Shown here piece by piece: positions 19,028 through 28,196 of a DNA stretch of 64,000 nucleotides. The notes below the pieces were generated by a model that ran no database searches, was not told where the DNA came from, and worked only from the letters and a program-made list of their open reading frames with translations. Made by a program: the position numbers and the translations under genes. Source of the stretch: Candidatus Altimarinota bacterium. GTDB lineage: Bacteria > Patescibacteriota > Gracilibacteria > UM-FILTER-43-11. The stretch spans positions 124,001-188,000 of the forward strand of contig JANQKP010000001.1 of assembly GCA_028281045.1 (NCBI GenBank), written 5' to 3'. Every line of letters begins with the position of its first letter. The stretch's first letter is position 1.

Positions 19028-21049
19028 ATGTATTACCGCAAACCACCTCGTAAGAAGGCAAGACATTACCTAATGCCTTTTATTATTATCGCGCTTTTAA
19101 TCGCGATCATCATTGCCGGATGGCAAGCTCTAAACAACGCTTTTATTGGAAATAGCCAAAGTATTTCACAAGAAAGAGTGTTTTTAAACATTGAAAATGG
19201 GAGCGCTAAAGCCATGACCGTTGGAAAAGGGGAATGGGTGAATGCACCAGATAAGATTTACCTTTACCGTGGTGAGCGTATTAAAACCGGAGCCGATGGA
19301 CGTGTGAGCCTGACTTTCTTTGATCAGAGCATTGTACGCCTGGATAAACGTTCTGAAGTAGAGTTTACGCAGCTAAAACGCAAGAAAGACGATAGTGAAA
19401 TTAAACTATTAATGAAAGATGGGGATGTATGGACCAATGTAGAACGTATTAATAATCCAGATTCTAGCTTCTCAATCACTACAGACACCCTTTCTATAGA
19501 TACTCGTGGCGGAGTGTTTGCGGTTCAGTATCCTGGAACGGTGTACATGATCGATGGTTTTGCTCAAGTGGATGTTAAATCGGATGACGAAGTGATCAAG
19601 TCTTACACTCTAGGAATTGGACAACAGCTTGTGATCGACGAAGAAGCTATTTCTGCTATTGAAAAAGATGAGGACCCACAAGTGATCTTCGCCCTAGACG
19701 AAGAATTCAAATCTTCTGCATGGTACCTATTTAACATGAAGAAAGATGGGGCTATTGAAGCCTTTGAAGAAAGCGACGAAGAAGAGGAGGAAGAAACAGG
19801 TGAAGCTGAAGAGGGTGAAAACACAGAAGAAAGTGCAGACGAAGATGATGAAGAAACCGTAGACGCTTCTAGAATTGGAGAGCCAGCCTACGTAACGGAT
19901 CCAAGTGGGGACATTGAAACCAACGCTGCCTCTATTTCTGTAGAGGGATTTTACGACAAAGAAGAAGTGGCTGCCGTTTACGTTGGAGGACGTAAAGCCA
20001 GTCTTGTTTCTAGTAGTAAATGGAAAGTGAGCACCGTACCTCTAGATAAAGAAGGGGTAAACACGCTTGCGATTGAAATGGAAGATAATGCTGGAAACCG
20101 TACTGAGATAGATTCTATTAAAGTAACCCTAGATACAGAAGCGCCTGAGGTACCAGTGATCGGAGATCCAGTGGTGGCCGAAGGTGAAACCAGTGTAACG
20201 CTTGAAGACATTGTTCAGGAAATTACAGGAACGGTAAGTTCAGACACAGACGCGGTAATTGTAAATGACTACCGCCTTGGTAAATACGTGCCAGGAAGCA
20301 AAGAATTTAAATACTTTGCTAAAACCGTTTATGGAAACCTAGAGGTAGGTGAAAATGAATTCGAAGTGATCGCAGAAGACAAGGCAGGAAATCAATCAGA
20401 GCCTGCAACGATTACCCTTGTGCTAGAACAAGAAGTCTTCGATGAAAAATCAGAAGAAGTGGAAGAAAGCACTTCAACAGAAGCACCAGCTTCAAGTTCA
20501 AGTGGGGGAGTTAAGATCACTTCACCAAACAACGGTGAAAACTTTGAAACCAGTGAAACTTCATTTGTAATTACTGGTGAAGTACCAACTCAAACCAAGA
20601 AAGTGATTGTAGATGGTTACACCCTGCAAGGTTACACCGCAGGAGATAGTACTTTTACATACCGCGCTTCAAGCGGTCTTGGAAACCTAGAAATTGGTGA
20701 AAAGAACACGTACACGGCCAAGGCTTACGATGAAAACGATGAGCTTATTGGTGAGGCGGTAATCACTATTGATGTAGAAAGCGATCAGGCTGGAGCGCCA
20801 ACGATTACTATTCCAACTAGTTCTGGAGCGTACACCACTACACTTGCTGAAATTGTAGTCGGTGGAACCGTAGGAAAATGGATTCAGAAAGTATACGTAA
20901 ATGGAGAACTCGTTAAGAGCTATGTACCAGGAAGCCAAAAGTGGACTCATGGGGTGACTTTAAACCCAGGAGAAAACACCATTTCTGTACAAGGTGAAAA
21001 AGACGGAAACAAAACATCGTCTGTTTCTACTAAAATTACTCTAGAGTAA
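19028..21049 (+). CDS. FecR-domain protein with three Ig-like repeats, membrane-anchored
   Basis: N-terminal TM; FecR-like region (LYRGERIKTGADGRVSLTFFDQSIVRLDKRSEVEF...LSIDTRGGVFAVQYPG); acidic linker; repeated Ig-like modules. Confidence 0.8.
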   Translation: MYYRKPPRKKARHYLMPFIIIALLIAIIIAGWQALNNAFIGNSQSISQERVFLNIENGSAKAMTVGKGEWVNAPDKIYLYRGERIKTGADGRVSLTFFDQSIVRLDKRSEVEFTQLKRKKDDSEIKLLMKDGDVWTNVERINNPDSSFSITTDTLSIDTRGGVFAVQYPGTVYMIDGFAQVDVKSDDEVIKSYTLGIGQQLVIDEEAISAIEKDEDPQVIFALDEEFKSSAWYLFNMKKDGAIEAFEESDEEEEEETGEAEEGENTEESADEDDEETVDASRIGEPAYVTDPSGDIETNAASISVEGFYDKEEVAAVYVGGRKASLVSSSKWKVSTVPLDKEGVNTLAIEMEDNAGNRTEIDSIKVTLDTEAPEVPVIGDPVVAEGETSVTLEDIVQEITGTVSSDTDAVIVNDYRLGKYVPGSKEFKYFAKTVYGNLEVGENEFEVIAEDKAGNQSEPATITLVLEQEVFDEKSEEVEESTSTEAPASSSSGGVKITSPNNGENFETSETSFVITGEVPTQTKKVIVDGYTLQGYTAGDSTFTYRASSGLGNLEIGEKNTYTAKAYDENDELIGEAVITIDVESDQAGAPTITIPTSSGAYTTTLAEIVVGGTVGKWIQKVYVNGELVKSYVPGSQKWTHGVTLNPGENTISVQGEKDGNKTSSVSTKITLE

Positions 21050-22036
21050 TTAGCGCAGATATTTAGCTTTATTTAAATTATGCTCATCATTCGTGGTGGC
21101 ATAATGAATAACTCCGTCATTATCGTGAAGATAATACCAATAAGGGGAGCTTTCAGGGTAAATCGCTGCGCGAATACTAGAAATACCAGGGTTTGCAATA
21201 GGCGTTGGCGGAAGTCCACGGTATTTGCGCGTATTGTATGGGCTATCTAGTTGCAGATCTTCATACGTTAAACCACCCTTGGTGCGTCCTAGGCCATAAA
21301 GCACTGTAGCATCTGCTCCAAGTCCAATACCTGCGTCATAGCGCTTCCAAAGGATTCCAGCAACTTTGGCTTTTTGCGAATCCACGCGTTCTTCGCGTTC
21401 TACAATAGAAGCCATGATCATAATGTTTTCTAGGGTGTAGTCACTTTCTTGAATCGCTAGTAGGTCTTCATCCGTCAGTTTAATTTCTAGATTATTAATC
21501 AGGCGCCCAATAAATCTTTGATCACTATAAGTGGCTAGATTTACAAAGTAGCTATCAGGGTGCAGATAACCTTCTAGATAATTTTCTGGAATAAGGTCTG
21601 AATTAAATTCGCAAGTTTCCGCGCAGGCTTTAAATTCATGTGCCGTGGTAAGACCTACAGATTCTAAGTGGTCTGCCATTTCTGAAATAGTCCACCCTTC
21701 AAGTAGTGTCACGGTGAATTCTTCACTTCTTCCTTCCACAAGGGCTTCTATAATCTCTTTTAGATTCTGATTCTCTTTCAAAATAATACGTCCCGCTTTA
21801 AGTTCATCGGCTAGACCGTTTTGTCTTAGGTAAGACTTAAAAACACTAGCGCTTTTAATGAGGTCTTTTTGTTCTAGGGCTTTTCCAATGGCTTCTGCAT
21901 TCATGCCTTGTTTTACATCAAAGACCACAGAAGCCTCGCTTTCTGGATCTAGCGCATAATTAAGAGCTCCCAAGTAACCTTGGTAAACAAAAAGCGACAC
22001 AAGCGCTAAGGCAATGAATAAAAGAAGCTTTTTCAT
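21050..22036 (-). CDS. mltG: Endolytic murein transglycosylase MltG (YceG-like)
   Basis: LLEGWTISEMADHLE, LEGYLHPDSYF, IMASIVEREERVDSQKAKVAGILWKRYDAGIGLGADATVLYGLGRT, SPYNTRKYRGLPPTPIANPGISSIRAAIYP. Confidence 0.95.
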   Translation of the reverse strand: MKKLLLFIALALVSLFVYQGYLGALNYALDPESEASVVFDVKQGMNAEAIGKALEQKDLIKSASVFKSYLRQNGLADELKAGRIILKENQNLKEIIEALVEGRSEEFTVTLLEGWTISEMADHLESVGLTTAHEFKACAETCEFNSDLIPENYLEGYLHPDSYFVNLATYSDQRFIGRLINNLEIKLTDEDLLAIQESDYTLENIMIMASIVEREERVDSQKAKVAGILWKRYDAGIGLGADATVLYGLGRTKGGLTYEDLQLDSPYNTRKYRGLPPTPIANPGISSIRAAIYPESSPYWYYLHDNDGVIHYATTNDEHNLNKAKYLR

Positions 22037-22037
22037 A

Positions 22038-22337
22038 CTATTGTCCTCCGAACATTCCTCCAAGGCCACCCATCATTTCTTGCATTTTTTGGGCTCCTAC
22101 TTCTTGAGATTTTTTAATCGCTTTATTAGAGGCTTCTACAACAGCTTTTCCAATCTTTTCATTGTCTCCTTCAAAAGCTTCAGGAATAGAAACGCTAATA
22201 AAGTTCTGTTCACCGTTAACGGTAACCACCACTCCATCGTGTTCGGCTTCTACATGAATATTTTTAAGTTGTTTCTTAAGCTCTTTGGCTTGTTTTTGTA
22301 ATTTATATAGGTCTTTTGCTTTATCAAAGGCTCCCAT
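22038..22337 (-). CDS. YbaB/EbfC family nucleoid-associated protein
   Basis: AKDLYKLQKQAKELKKQLKNIHVEAEHDGVVVTVNGEQNFISVSIPEA...QEMMGGLGGMFGGQ. Confidence 0.88.
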   Translation of the reverse strand: MGAFDKAKDLYKLQKQAKELKKQLKNIHVEAEHDGVVVTVNGEQNFISVSIPEAFEGDNEKIGKAVVEASNKAIKKSQEVGAQKMQEMMGGLGGMFGGQ

Positions 22338-22405
22338 AGTTTTGGTTTTAATAAATAAGCAAAGAAACTCTAGCACAGGGCTTTTCAAAAGAAAATGAAA
22401 AGCTC

Positions 22406-22434
22406 TTGCATAATAGGGAACTTTTCCCTAAAAT
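22406..22434 (+). promoter_or_regulatory. Promoter of rpsU-der with palindrome in spacer
   Basis: TTGCAT - 17 nt - TAAAAT; spacer carries AGGGAA-CTT-TTCCCT. Confidence 0.55.
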
Positions 22435-22469
22435 AAGCAAGCTTTAAATATTTACCTAAAGGAGACGTA

Positions 22470-22679
22470 ATGATTTACGCGTTCAAAAAATCTAGTGAGT
22501 CCAACGAAAGACTTTTAAGCCGCTTTAAAAAGCTAGTGCAAAGAAGTCGTATTGTTATGGACAAGAAACGCAATCGTTATCACAAGCGCAAACCGACCAA
22601 GACGAAAGTACGTGCTGCTGCTGTGATGCGCGAAAGCAACCGTGCAAGACGTGCGAAACAGCAATTCTATAGCCGATAA
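22470..22679 (+). CDS. rpsU: 30S ribosomal protein S21
   Basis: Small basic protein SNERLLSRFKKLVQRSRIVMDKKRNRYHKRKPTKTKVRAAAVMRESNRARR; strong SD AAAGGAG. Confidence 0.8.
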   Translation: MIYAFKKSSESNERLLSRFKKLVQRSRIVMDKKRNRYHKRKPTKTKVRAAAVMRESNRARRAKQQFYSR

Positions 22680-22706
22680 TTCCCGAAGCCATAGCTTTGG
22701 AATGAT

Positions 22707-24095
22707 ATGAAAACACCTATAGTAACCATAGTCGGACGCCCGAATGTCGGAAAATCGACGTTTTTTAATAAACTAGCGGGAGCCCGCATAGCGATTGAGT
22801 CTTCTGAGGCTGGAACCACAAGAGACCGGGTTTTTCACAAGGTAGAGCACTCTGAAATAGACTACTTTCTAGTAGATACCGGTGGTCTTGATTTTGGAAA
22901 AGGAGAAACCACCATTGAAACCGATATGAAATTACAGACCGAGATTGCGATCGAAGAGTCTGATATCATCATTTTTATGGTTTCTGCTAAAGAAGAGCTT
23001 TCAAGAGATGATCACAAGGTCGCAGAACTCCTTAGAAAAGCTTCTGGGAATAAACCTGTGTTCTTAGTGGTGAATAAATGTGATAACCCTTTAAAAGAAG
23101 ACGAACTAGCCCCACTGTATAGTCTAGGAATGGGTGAGCCTCATCAGATTTCTGCCGTACATCGTACCAATTTAGATAGTCTTTCAGACCAAGTGGTAAG
23201 AAAACTCAAGGAAATGCACTTTATTACTAAAGATAGTCCTGAGTTTAAGGCGGAAGAAGAATTCAACAAATCTCATCTTAAGATTGCCTTGGTTGGACGC
23301 CCTAATGTAGGGAAATCGAGCTTAATCAATGCTTTGCTCAATAAAGACAAGCTCATCGTGAGCGATATTCCAGGAACCACAAGAGATAGCACCGATGCTC
23401 AGGTGAAATTTGAAGGAAAATCTTACAATTTCATAGACACTGCAGGGCTTCGCAAGCGTGGAAAAATTGGAAAAGGCATAGAGCACTTTAGCGCGCTAAG
23501 ATCTATGGCGGCCATTGAACGCTGTGATATTGCTATTTTAGTCATAGATTCTTCTCAGCCTATAGGACACCAAGATCAGCAAATTGTTTCTTATGTGCTC
23601 GAAGCCCACAAAGGTTTAATCATCCTAGCCAATAAGTGGGACATTAAAGATCCTGAAACAAATGATGAAGAAGAACGTCGTAATGTATATCTCAAAAAAT
23701 TACGTTACAAGTTCGGCTTCTTATCCTGGGCACCACTCCTATTTACTTCTGCAAAAACGAAGAAAAATCTTACCAAGATCTTTGAGCTGATTGAGGGAAT
23801 CGGTGAAGAGCGCAAAAAGCGCATTCAAACGCGTACACTTAATAACTTTGTAGATAAAGTAAACGAAGAGCATAAGCCAACGGGAACGAAGAATGTAAGA
23901 CCAAAACTCTTCTATATCACCCAGGTGGGTATAGAACCCCCACACCTTGTGGCTTTTGTGAATAAAAAGAAATATTTCCACTTCACCTACTGGAGATTCT
24001 TACAAAATCGTATCCGTGAAGCCTTTGGCTTTAACGGAACCCCTATTAAGCTAGAATTCAAAGAGAAAGAAGCGCGTTACTCGAAAAAGAAGTAA
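22707..24095 (+). CDS. der: GTPase Der (EngA)
   Basis: Two G domains: VGRPNVGKSTFFNKLAG and VGRPNVGKSSLINALL; C-terminal KH-like domain. Confidence 0.97.
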   Translation: MKTPIVTIVGRPNVGKSTFFNKLAGARIAIESSEAGTTRDRVFHKVEHSEIDYFLVDTGGLDFGKGETTIETDMKLQTEIAIEESDIIIFMVSAKEELSRDDHKVAELLRKASGNKPVFLVVNKCDNPLKEDELAPLYSLGMGEPHQISAVHRTNLDSLSDQVVRKLKEMHFITKDSPEFKAEEEFNKSHLKIALVGRPNVGKSSLINALLNKDKLIVSDIPGTTRDSTDAQVKFEGKSYNFIDTAGLRKRGKIGKGIEHFSALRSMAAIERCDIAILVIDSSQPIGHQDQQIVSYVLEAHKGLIILANKWDIKDPETNDEEERRNVYLKKLRYKFGFLSWAPLLFTSAKTKKNLTKIFELIEGIGEERKKRIQTRTLNNFVDKVNEEHKPTGTKNVRPKLFYITQVGIEPPHLVAFVNKKKYFHFTYWRFLQNRIREAFGFNGTPIKLEFKEKEARYSKKK

Positions 24096-24099
24096 GGAA

Positions 24100-24127
24100 T
24101 TGACAAATTAGCATAATTTACTATAAT
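24100..24127 (+). promoter_or_regulatory. Promoter of giant orphan gene A
   Basis: TTGACA - 16 nt - TATAAT. Confidence 0.65.
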
Positions 24128-24149
24128 AACCTCCATTTATTTGTTTTAG

Positions 24150-27100
24150 ATGTCAGAGGTTGTTTCCCCCGAAGAATCATCAGTTGAAATTGAAAAGTCT
24201 CCAGAGGCCCAAGAAGGACTCGATACAAGAGCTGATATTCAAAGTGCTTTAAATCCTACAATGGAAGAGGTTTCAGGAAGACTAGACCGTCTTTTTAGGC
24301 GCTGGAGACAAAGAAGATGTGGCGAGCTTTTTGATTACGAAAAAGATCCAAGAAAAAGAGCAAACTACATTCGTCATGCGGGCAAAATGGGTTATGAGCC
24401 TAATGGAGCGAATGAAATGTTTTTCTTGCCCCGCCAAGATTACTATGAGATTCGAATCGCTCCTACATTGCTTGCTATGGCGGAGTCCCCACAGCACCTT
24501 GCTGAGCTGGGAGTGCTTTCGATTGAGTGTCTGGATAACCTAATGATGTCTACTTTTAATACCAGAGGCCGCTCTAGTACAAAAGGGTCATTAGTTGGTA
24601 ATTTTTTTAGATATATTAATCTTGATGAAGGTGGGCTTTATAAAGAGGGGCAGTTTCAATACTTTTATCAAAAATATGGTCCTGATGGTGTAAGAGCTAT
24701 TGCACGTATGCAGGGCTGCGTTTCTGATCGCTATTTTGATTCTATGGATGGTTCTAATAGTGTTCGAAAGGTGGAAGAATACTTAGACCCTATACTCGCT
24801 TTAATTCCAGGGTCTGCCCATTCTGATTTCTTCGCTGCTCTGGCTCAATTTTCAGATGGGGCAGGGGTGGAAAATATACTAGAGGAGATGCCACCTGTTT
24901 TTGAGAGGCTGAAAGATCATCCTTATGTTTTTGATTACTACTTTAAATTGCTCCTAGCTGAAGGGGAGTGGGCTAGTTACGACCATGCCTTTTTAAGAAA
25001 TCCTGAGGAGCTTAAGCAGCAACTTGGAGCGCTTCATGCGCATCCACAAAAGAAAGCGATGTTTGAAATGGCTGTTGGACTAATGGAGCTTGAGACGCAC
25101 AGTAAGCCCATTTTCGATACCAGCGATGATACTAGAACCGGTCGCACAATGAGTCACATAACGGTGCATCGCTATGTTAAAGAACTTTCTGAGGCAGGTT
25201 ATACCCCAAAGCAAATTGAAAAAATTGCCACCATACCTGCAAAAAATCCTTGGCTTGTAGATGCCGCAGATAATTTTCTTTCACTCTACGTAGAATTAGA
25301 TGCAAAATTCCCTGGGGGCGCAGAAGCTTGTTTAGCCTACCTTAAAAGACTAAAAGACGCAGGGGCTACAAGGCTTTGTATGCTAGGAACTATTACAAAC
25401 TTAGGAGAGCTTAAGTCTTATCCCAAAGATAAGATCGGACCTTACTTAGAACTTGGTGTTGAACTAGTGGAGATACTAGGAGATGACGGAGCTTATCCTT
25501 ATTTCAAGGCACCGTGGTCCGAAGGAGCTCACTTTATGAGAAAGATGATCAAGGATCCTGAGGGGTGGAGAGAAAAACTGCTGGAAGCAGCAAATTATGC
25601 TCTTCAATTCCCGACAGAAAAAGAACTCATGGCAGGAGATTCTCGAGGATATGTGTTCTTAAATTACGGATTCTTTATTGATGATCCTAATTTTGCCAAT
25701 CTAAAAGAAGGGATGGACCTTATTTTAGAAAAATGGCTTGGAGCCTTCAGTGGTATACTCGGGCAAGGAAATCTGAAGCCTTATGAAATTCGTAGAAAAG
25801 AGAAGGACATTAATATCATTATGGTAAAAATGTTGCATCACTTCTTTTTCCCACACCCGCACCCTGAGCATAGAGATCTGCCCATGCCTGGTGAGGCCAG
25901 CTTTTTAACAAGGGCTAAAATCATCACGCATTGGACAATAGATGAGGGGGACTTTCAAATGAGTAAGTTTGAAGAATACAGTAGCACCGTTTATGAAGGA
26001 ATTGATTGGCAAATTGCTGCACATATAAAACCTATTTTAGAAGGGGAAGCTGCTGGCGGCTATGAAGTTACTAGAATACCAGGAATTGCTATTCCTGTAT
26101 CTGAAGAGAAGCTACAAATGCTGGCAGGCCTAGTGATTAAGGCAAAAAATGCCATGGCAGCTGTAACTAAAACAGATCCTGTGGATGCTGATGATGCTGT
26201 GAAAGATGTAAAAAGGCTAAGCAAGAATGAAGCTCTAGCACAGGTAGACTTAAGTAAAACAGAGGCTCTTAGAGCAGTGAGCAAAGAAATAGAAGCTATT
26301 CAAAACGATCCTGAGCTTGGCCGCTATGTTAACTTTGAAAAGCTGCAAGAAAAAATAAGGACACTTGCTCATTTAGCCCTATTTAGAGATATGGGTGATA
26401 TTGGAATTAAAATTGGAAGATCAGATATCGATAGAACACCTTTGATGGCTACGACTAATGCTACAACCCAAAGTATTATTGGAGCCATGAGCTTCGTGGC
26501 AAGCCTTGGAGGGCAACGTGTGGAGGGAGTCAATGATGATATTGAGCCCCTGGTTCCTGATATGAGAATGATCCCAGACAGCACCAAGGCAGGTGAACTC
26601 AGTGATTTCTATAAAGGAAACATGAGGCAGATCATAAGCAATATCAACCAAGTGATGCCTCGTGTTCATAATCTTATTATGGAAGCCAGAACTAGAATCC
26701 CAGGGCTTGTACCTGTTGGACTTAAGATTCATACGCCACAATCTATGAATCAAACAGTGGTCTCTCTTGTAAGAGATGCTATGGGCATTGGAAATACTCC
26801 CTTTAAACTCATTCATGCAGGAGAAACCCTTGTGCTTGATCCAACCGTTAGTGCCTTTGAAATGCAACTGATGGTATTTGTACTGCAAACCTTTGGAGTT
26901 ATCCCAGAAGATGATCCAGATATGCAAACTACAGGGGTGGGGCGATGGTCTGACGAAAAAGCAGGTATCGCAGGAGCTTCAATGCTACTTTCAACCACAA
27001 GAGGTTCTCAATTTGCACCAGGTGCCTTTGCCACAAGCCATAACAGCCAGACTGGTGGACGTATTATGGTAAAAGATGCAGGCGCTAAAAATGTGATAAT

Positions 27101-27533
27101 GCCTTTTGGAATGAATGATGTTGCTGAAGGAAGAGTGGATAAACTAGGGAATCGTATTCATACTGACATCTCTCGGTATCAAGTGCTTTCAACCCTAATG
27201 GCCCATGCTGAATATGGAGGTATTTTTGAAAAAGAAGCCCAAGAGTTCATCAGCATGTTCAAAAGAATTCTTGAAAAGTACGACTTAGTAAAACCTTTCT
27301 GCCAATCGGCTTGGCTTTATGGAAACGCCGAAGATGGAGATAGTTTAGATAATCATGAATCAATGATTAGAGCTTTTACAGAGGCTTGGAAAAGAGCAGC
27401 AAATTCACCAGATAAAGGCATCATCAATGAAATGCACAAGCTGATCAATTACACCACGCGTAAAATGGCCGCTCGTAAAGAGGAGGTTAAAAATACTCAT
27501 CACGATGAGTATCAAGCGATGCTTGCCTATTAA
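24150..27533 (+). CDS. Giant orphan protein A (1127 aa), paralog of 28197..31319
   Basis: Long ORF sharing GLxPVGxKxH, FxLIHAG, AFExQ, GRWSxExA, SMLL and GRxDxLGxRIxxDIxxYQVL motifs with protein B. Confidence 0.9.
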   Translation: MSEVVSPEESSVEIEKSPEAQEGLDTRADIQSALNPTMEEVSGRLDRLFRRWRQRRCGELFDYEKDPRKRANYIRHAGKMGYEPNGANEMFFLPRQDYYEIRIAPTLLAMAESPQHLAELGVLSIECLDNLMMSTFNTRGRSSTKGSLVGNFFRYINLDEGGLYKEGQFQYFYQKYGPDGVRAIARMQGCVSDRYFDSMDGSNSVRKVEEYLDPILALIPGSAHSDFFAALAQFSDGAGVENILEEMPPVFERLKDHPYVFDYYFKLLLAEGEWASYDHAFLRNPEELKQQLGALHAHPQKKAMFEMAVGLMELETHSKPIFDTSDDTRTGRTMSHITVHRYVKELSEAGYTPKQIEKIATIPAKNPWLVDAADNFLSLYVELDAKFPGGAEACLAYLKRLKDAGATRLCMLGTITNLGELKSYPKDKIGPYLELGVELVEILGDDGAYPYFKAPWSEGAHFMRKMIKDPEGWREKLLEAANYALQFPTEKELMAGDSRGYVFLNYGFFIDDPNFANLKEGMDLILEKWLGAFSGILGQGNLKPYEIRRKEKDINIIMVKMLHHFFFPHPHPEHRDLPMPGEASFLTRAKIITHWTIDEGDFQMSKFEEYSSTVYEGIDWQIAAHIKPILEGEAAGGYEVTRIPGIAIPVSEEKLQMLAGLVIKAKNAMAAVTKTDPVDADDAVKDVKRLSKNEALAQVDLSKTEALRAVSKEIEAIQNDPELGRYVNFEKLQEKIRTLAHLALFRDMGDIGIKIGRSDIDRTPLMATTNATTQSIIGAMSFVASLGGQRVEGVNDDIEPLVPDMRMIPDSTKAGELSDFYKGNMRQIISNINQVMPRVHNLIMEARTRIPGLVPVGLKIHTPQSMNQTVVSLVRDAMGIGNTPFKLIHAGETLVLDPTVSAFEMQLMVFVLQTFGVIPEDDPDMQTTGVGRWSDEKAGIAGASMLLSTTRGSQFAPGAFATSHNSQTGGRIMVKDAGAKNVIMPFGMNDVAEGRVDKLGNRIHTDISRYQVLSTLMAHAEYGGIFEKEAQEFISMFKRILEKYDLVKPFCQSAWLYGNAEDGDSLDNHESMIRAFTEAWKRAANSPDKGIINEMHKLINYTTRKMAARKEEVKNTHHDEYQAMLAY

Positions 27534-27534
27534 T

Positions 27535-27562
27535 TTGACAAGTTCTTATCTCATGATAAGAT
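27535..27562 (+). promoter_or_regulatory. Promoter of small MC-HH gene 1, with palindrome
   Basis: TTGACA - 16 nt - TAAGAT; CTTATC-tcat-GATAAG inverted repeat overlaps the spacer/-10. Confidence 0.55.
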
Positions 27563-27591
27563 TAAACCTTAATTAGCTAACATTAAGTCCC

Positions 27592-28122
27592 ATGTGCGAA
27601 TCCCACCACCACACAGCAGTAACTGAAGTTGAAGATATAAATCCAGACGGTCTTGGTCAGATTGATGATGCAACCGTCGATGAAATTGAAGGTAATTCAG
27701 CGGAGCCCCAAGGATTGATGAATAAAGCTGCAGAAATAGGTAGAAAGATAATGCCCACTAGAAACAAGGTAAAAAAGACCACTGAACAACCTAAAGCACC
27801 AGAGACTCCAGAAAAGCTGCCTGAAGCTAAAGCGCTAAAGCAAATCAGAGAAGTGCGTGCTAAGCTTAAGACAGTGGTTGATGAAGAGCGTAAAATGCCC
27901 TCAGGTAAAAAAGGAAGACATATTAGAAGAAACTTCAAAGGTAGAACTCTAATTGAACTAGCCCAATTACTTGAAATTGAAGGGTTCCCGATAGATGGGA
28001 AAACAGCTATTCGCCAACAAGATCGCGTTCTAAATGCCTTACAGGAAAAGCTTGCTAGAGGCATGATGAGCGATGCAGAAGTTGAAGCTATTCTTCCTAA
28101 ATTCTTGAAAGAACAGCAATAA
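27592..28122 (+). CDS. Small orphan protein starting MCESHHH, partner of protein A
   Basis: 176-aa ORF. N-terminus MCESHH parallels MCDDHH of 31358..31714; both end in a basic/helical C-terminal region. Confidence 0.8.
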   Translation: MCESHHHTAVTEVEDINPDGLGQIDDATVDEIEGNSAEPQGLMNKAAEIGRKIMPTRNKVKKTTEQPKAPETPEKLPEAKALKQIREVRAKLKTVVDEERKMPSGKKGRHIRRNFKGRTLIELAQLLEIEGFPIDGKTAIRQQDRVLNALQEKLARGMMSDAEVEAILPKFLKEQQ

Positions 28123-28138
28123 AACACAAGTGAATAGG

Positions 28139-28167
28139 TTGACGTAAAAGTATTTTAGTTTTAAAAT
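28139..28167 (+). promoter_or_regulatory. Promoter of giant orphan gene B
   Basis: TTGACG - 17 nt - TAAAAT. Confidence 0.6.
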
Positions 28168-28196
28168 ACTACCTAATATCACTTGTTGCCTTTTTC

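Noticed and set aside
22380-22402. GCTTTTCA/TGAAAAGC hairpin upstream of rpsU as a terminator
   Set aside because: It lies between divergent genes (ybaB and rpsU), so it is not downstream of any transcript end; left unassigned.
26421-26927. 168-aa minus-strand ORF inside giant gene A
   Set aside because: Antisense to the conserved core of a paralogous family; composition looks non-coding (His/Ile/Asn-rich).
27657-28127. 156-aa minus-strand ORF over the small MC-HH gene 1
   Set aside because: The plus-strand gene has a promoter and a paralog at 31358; the antisense translation is low-complexity Ser/Leu.
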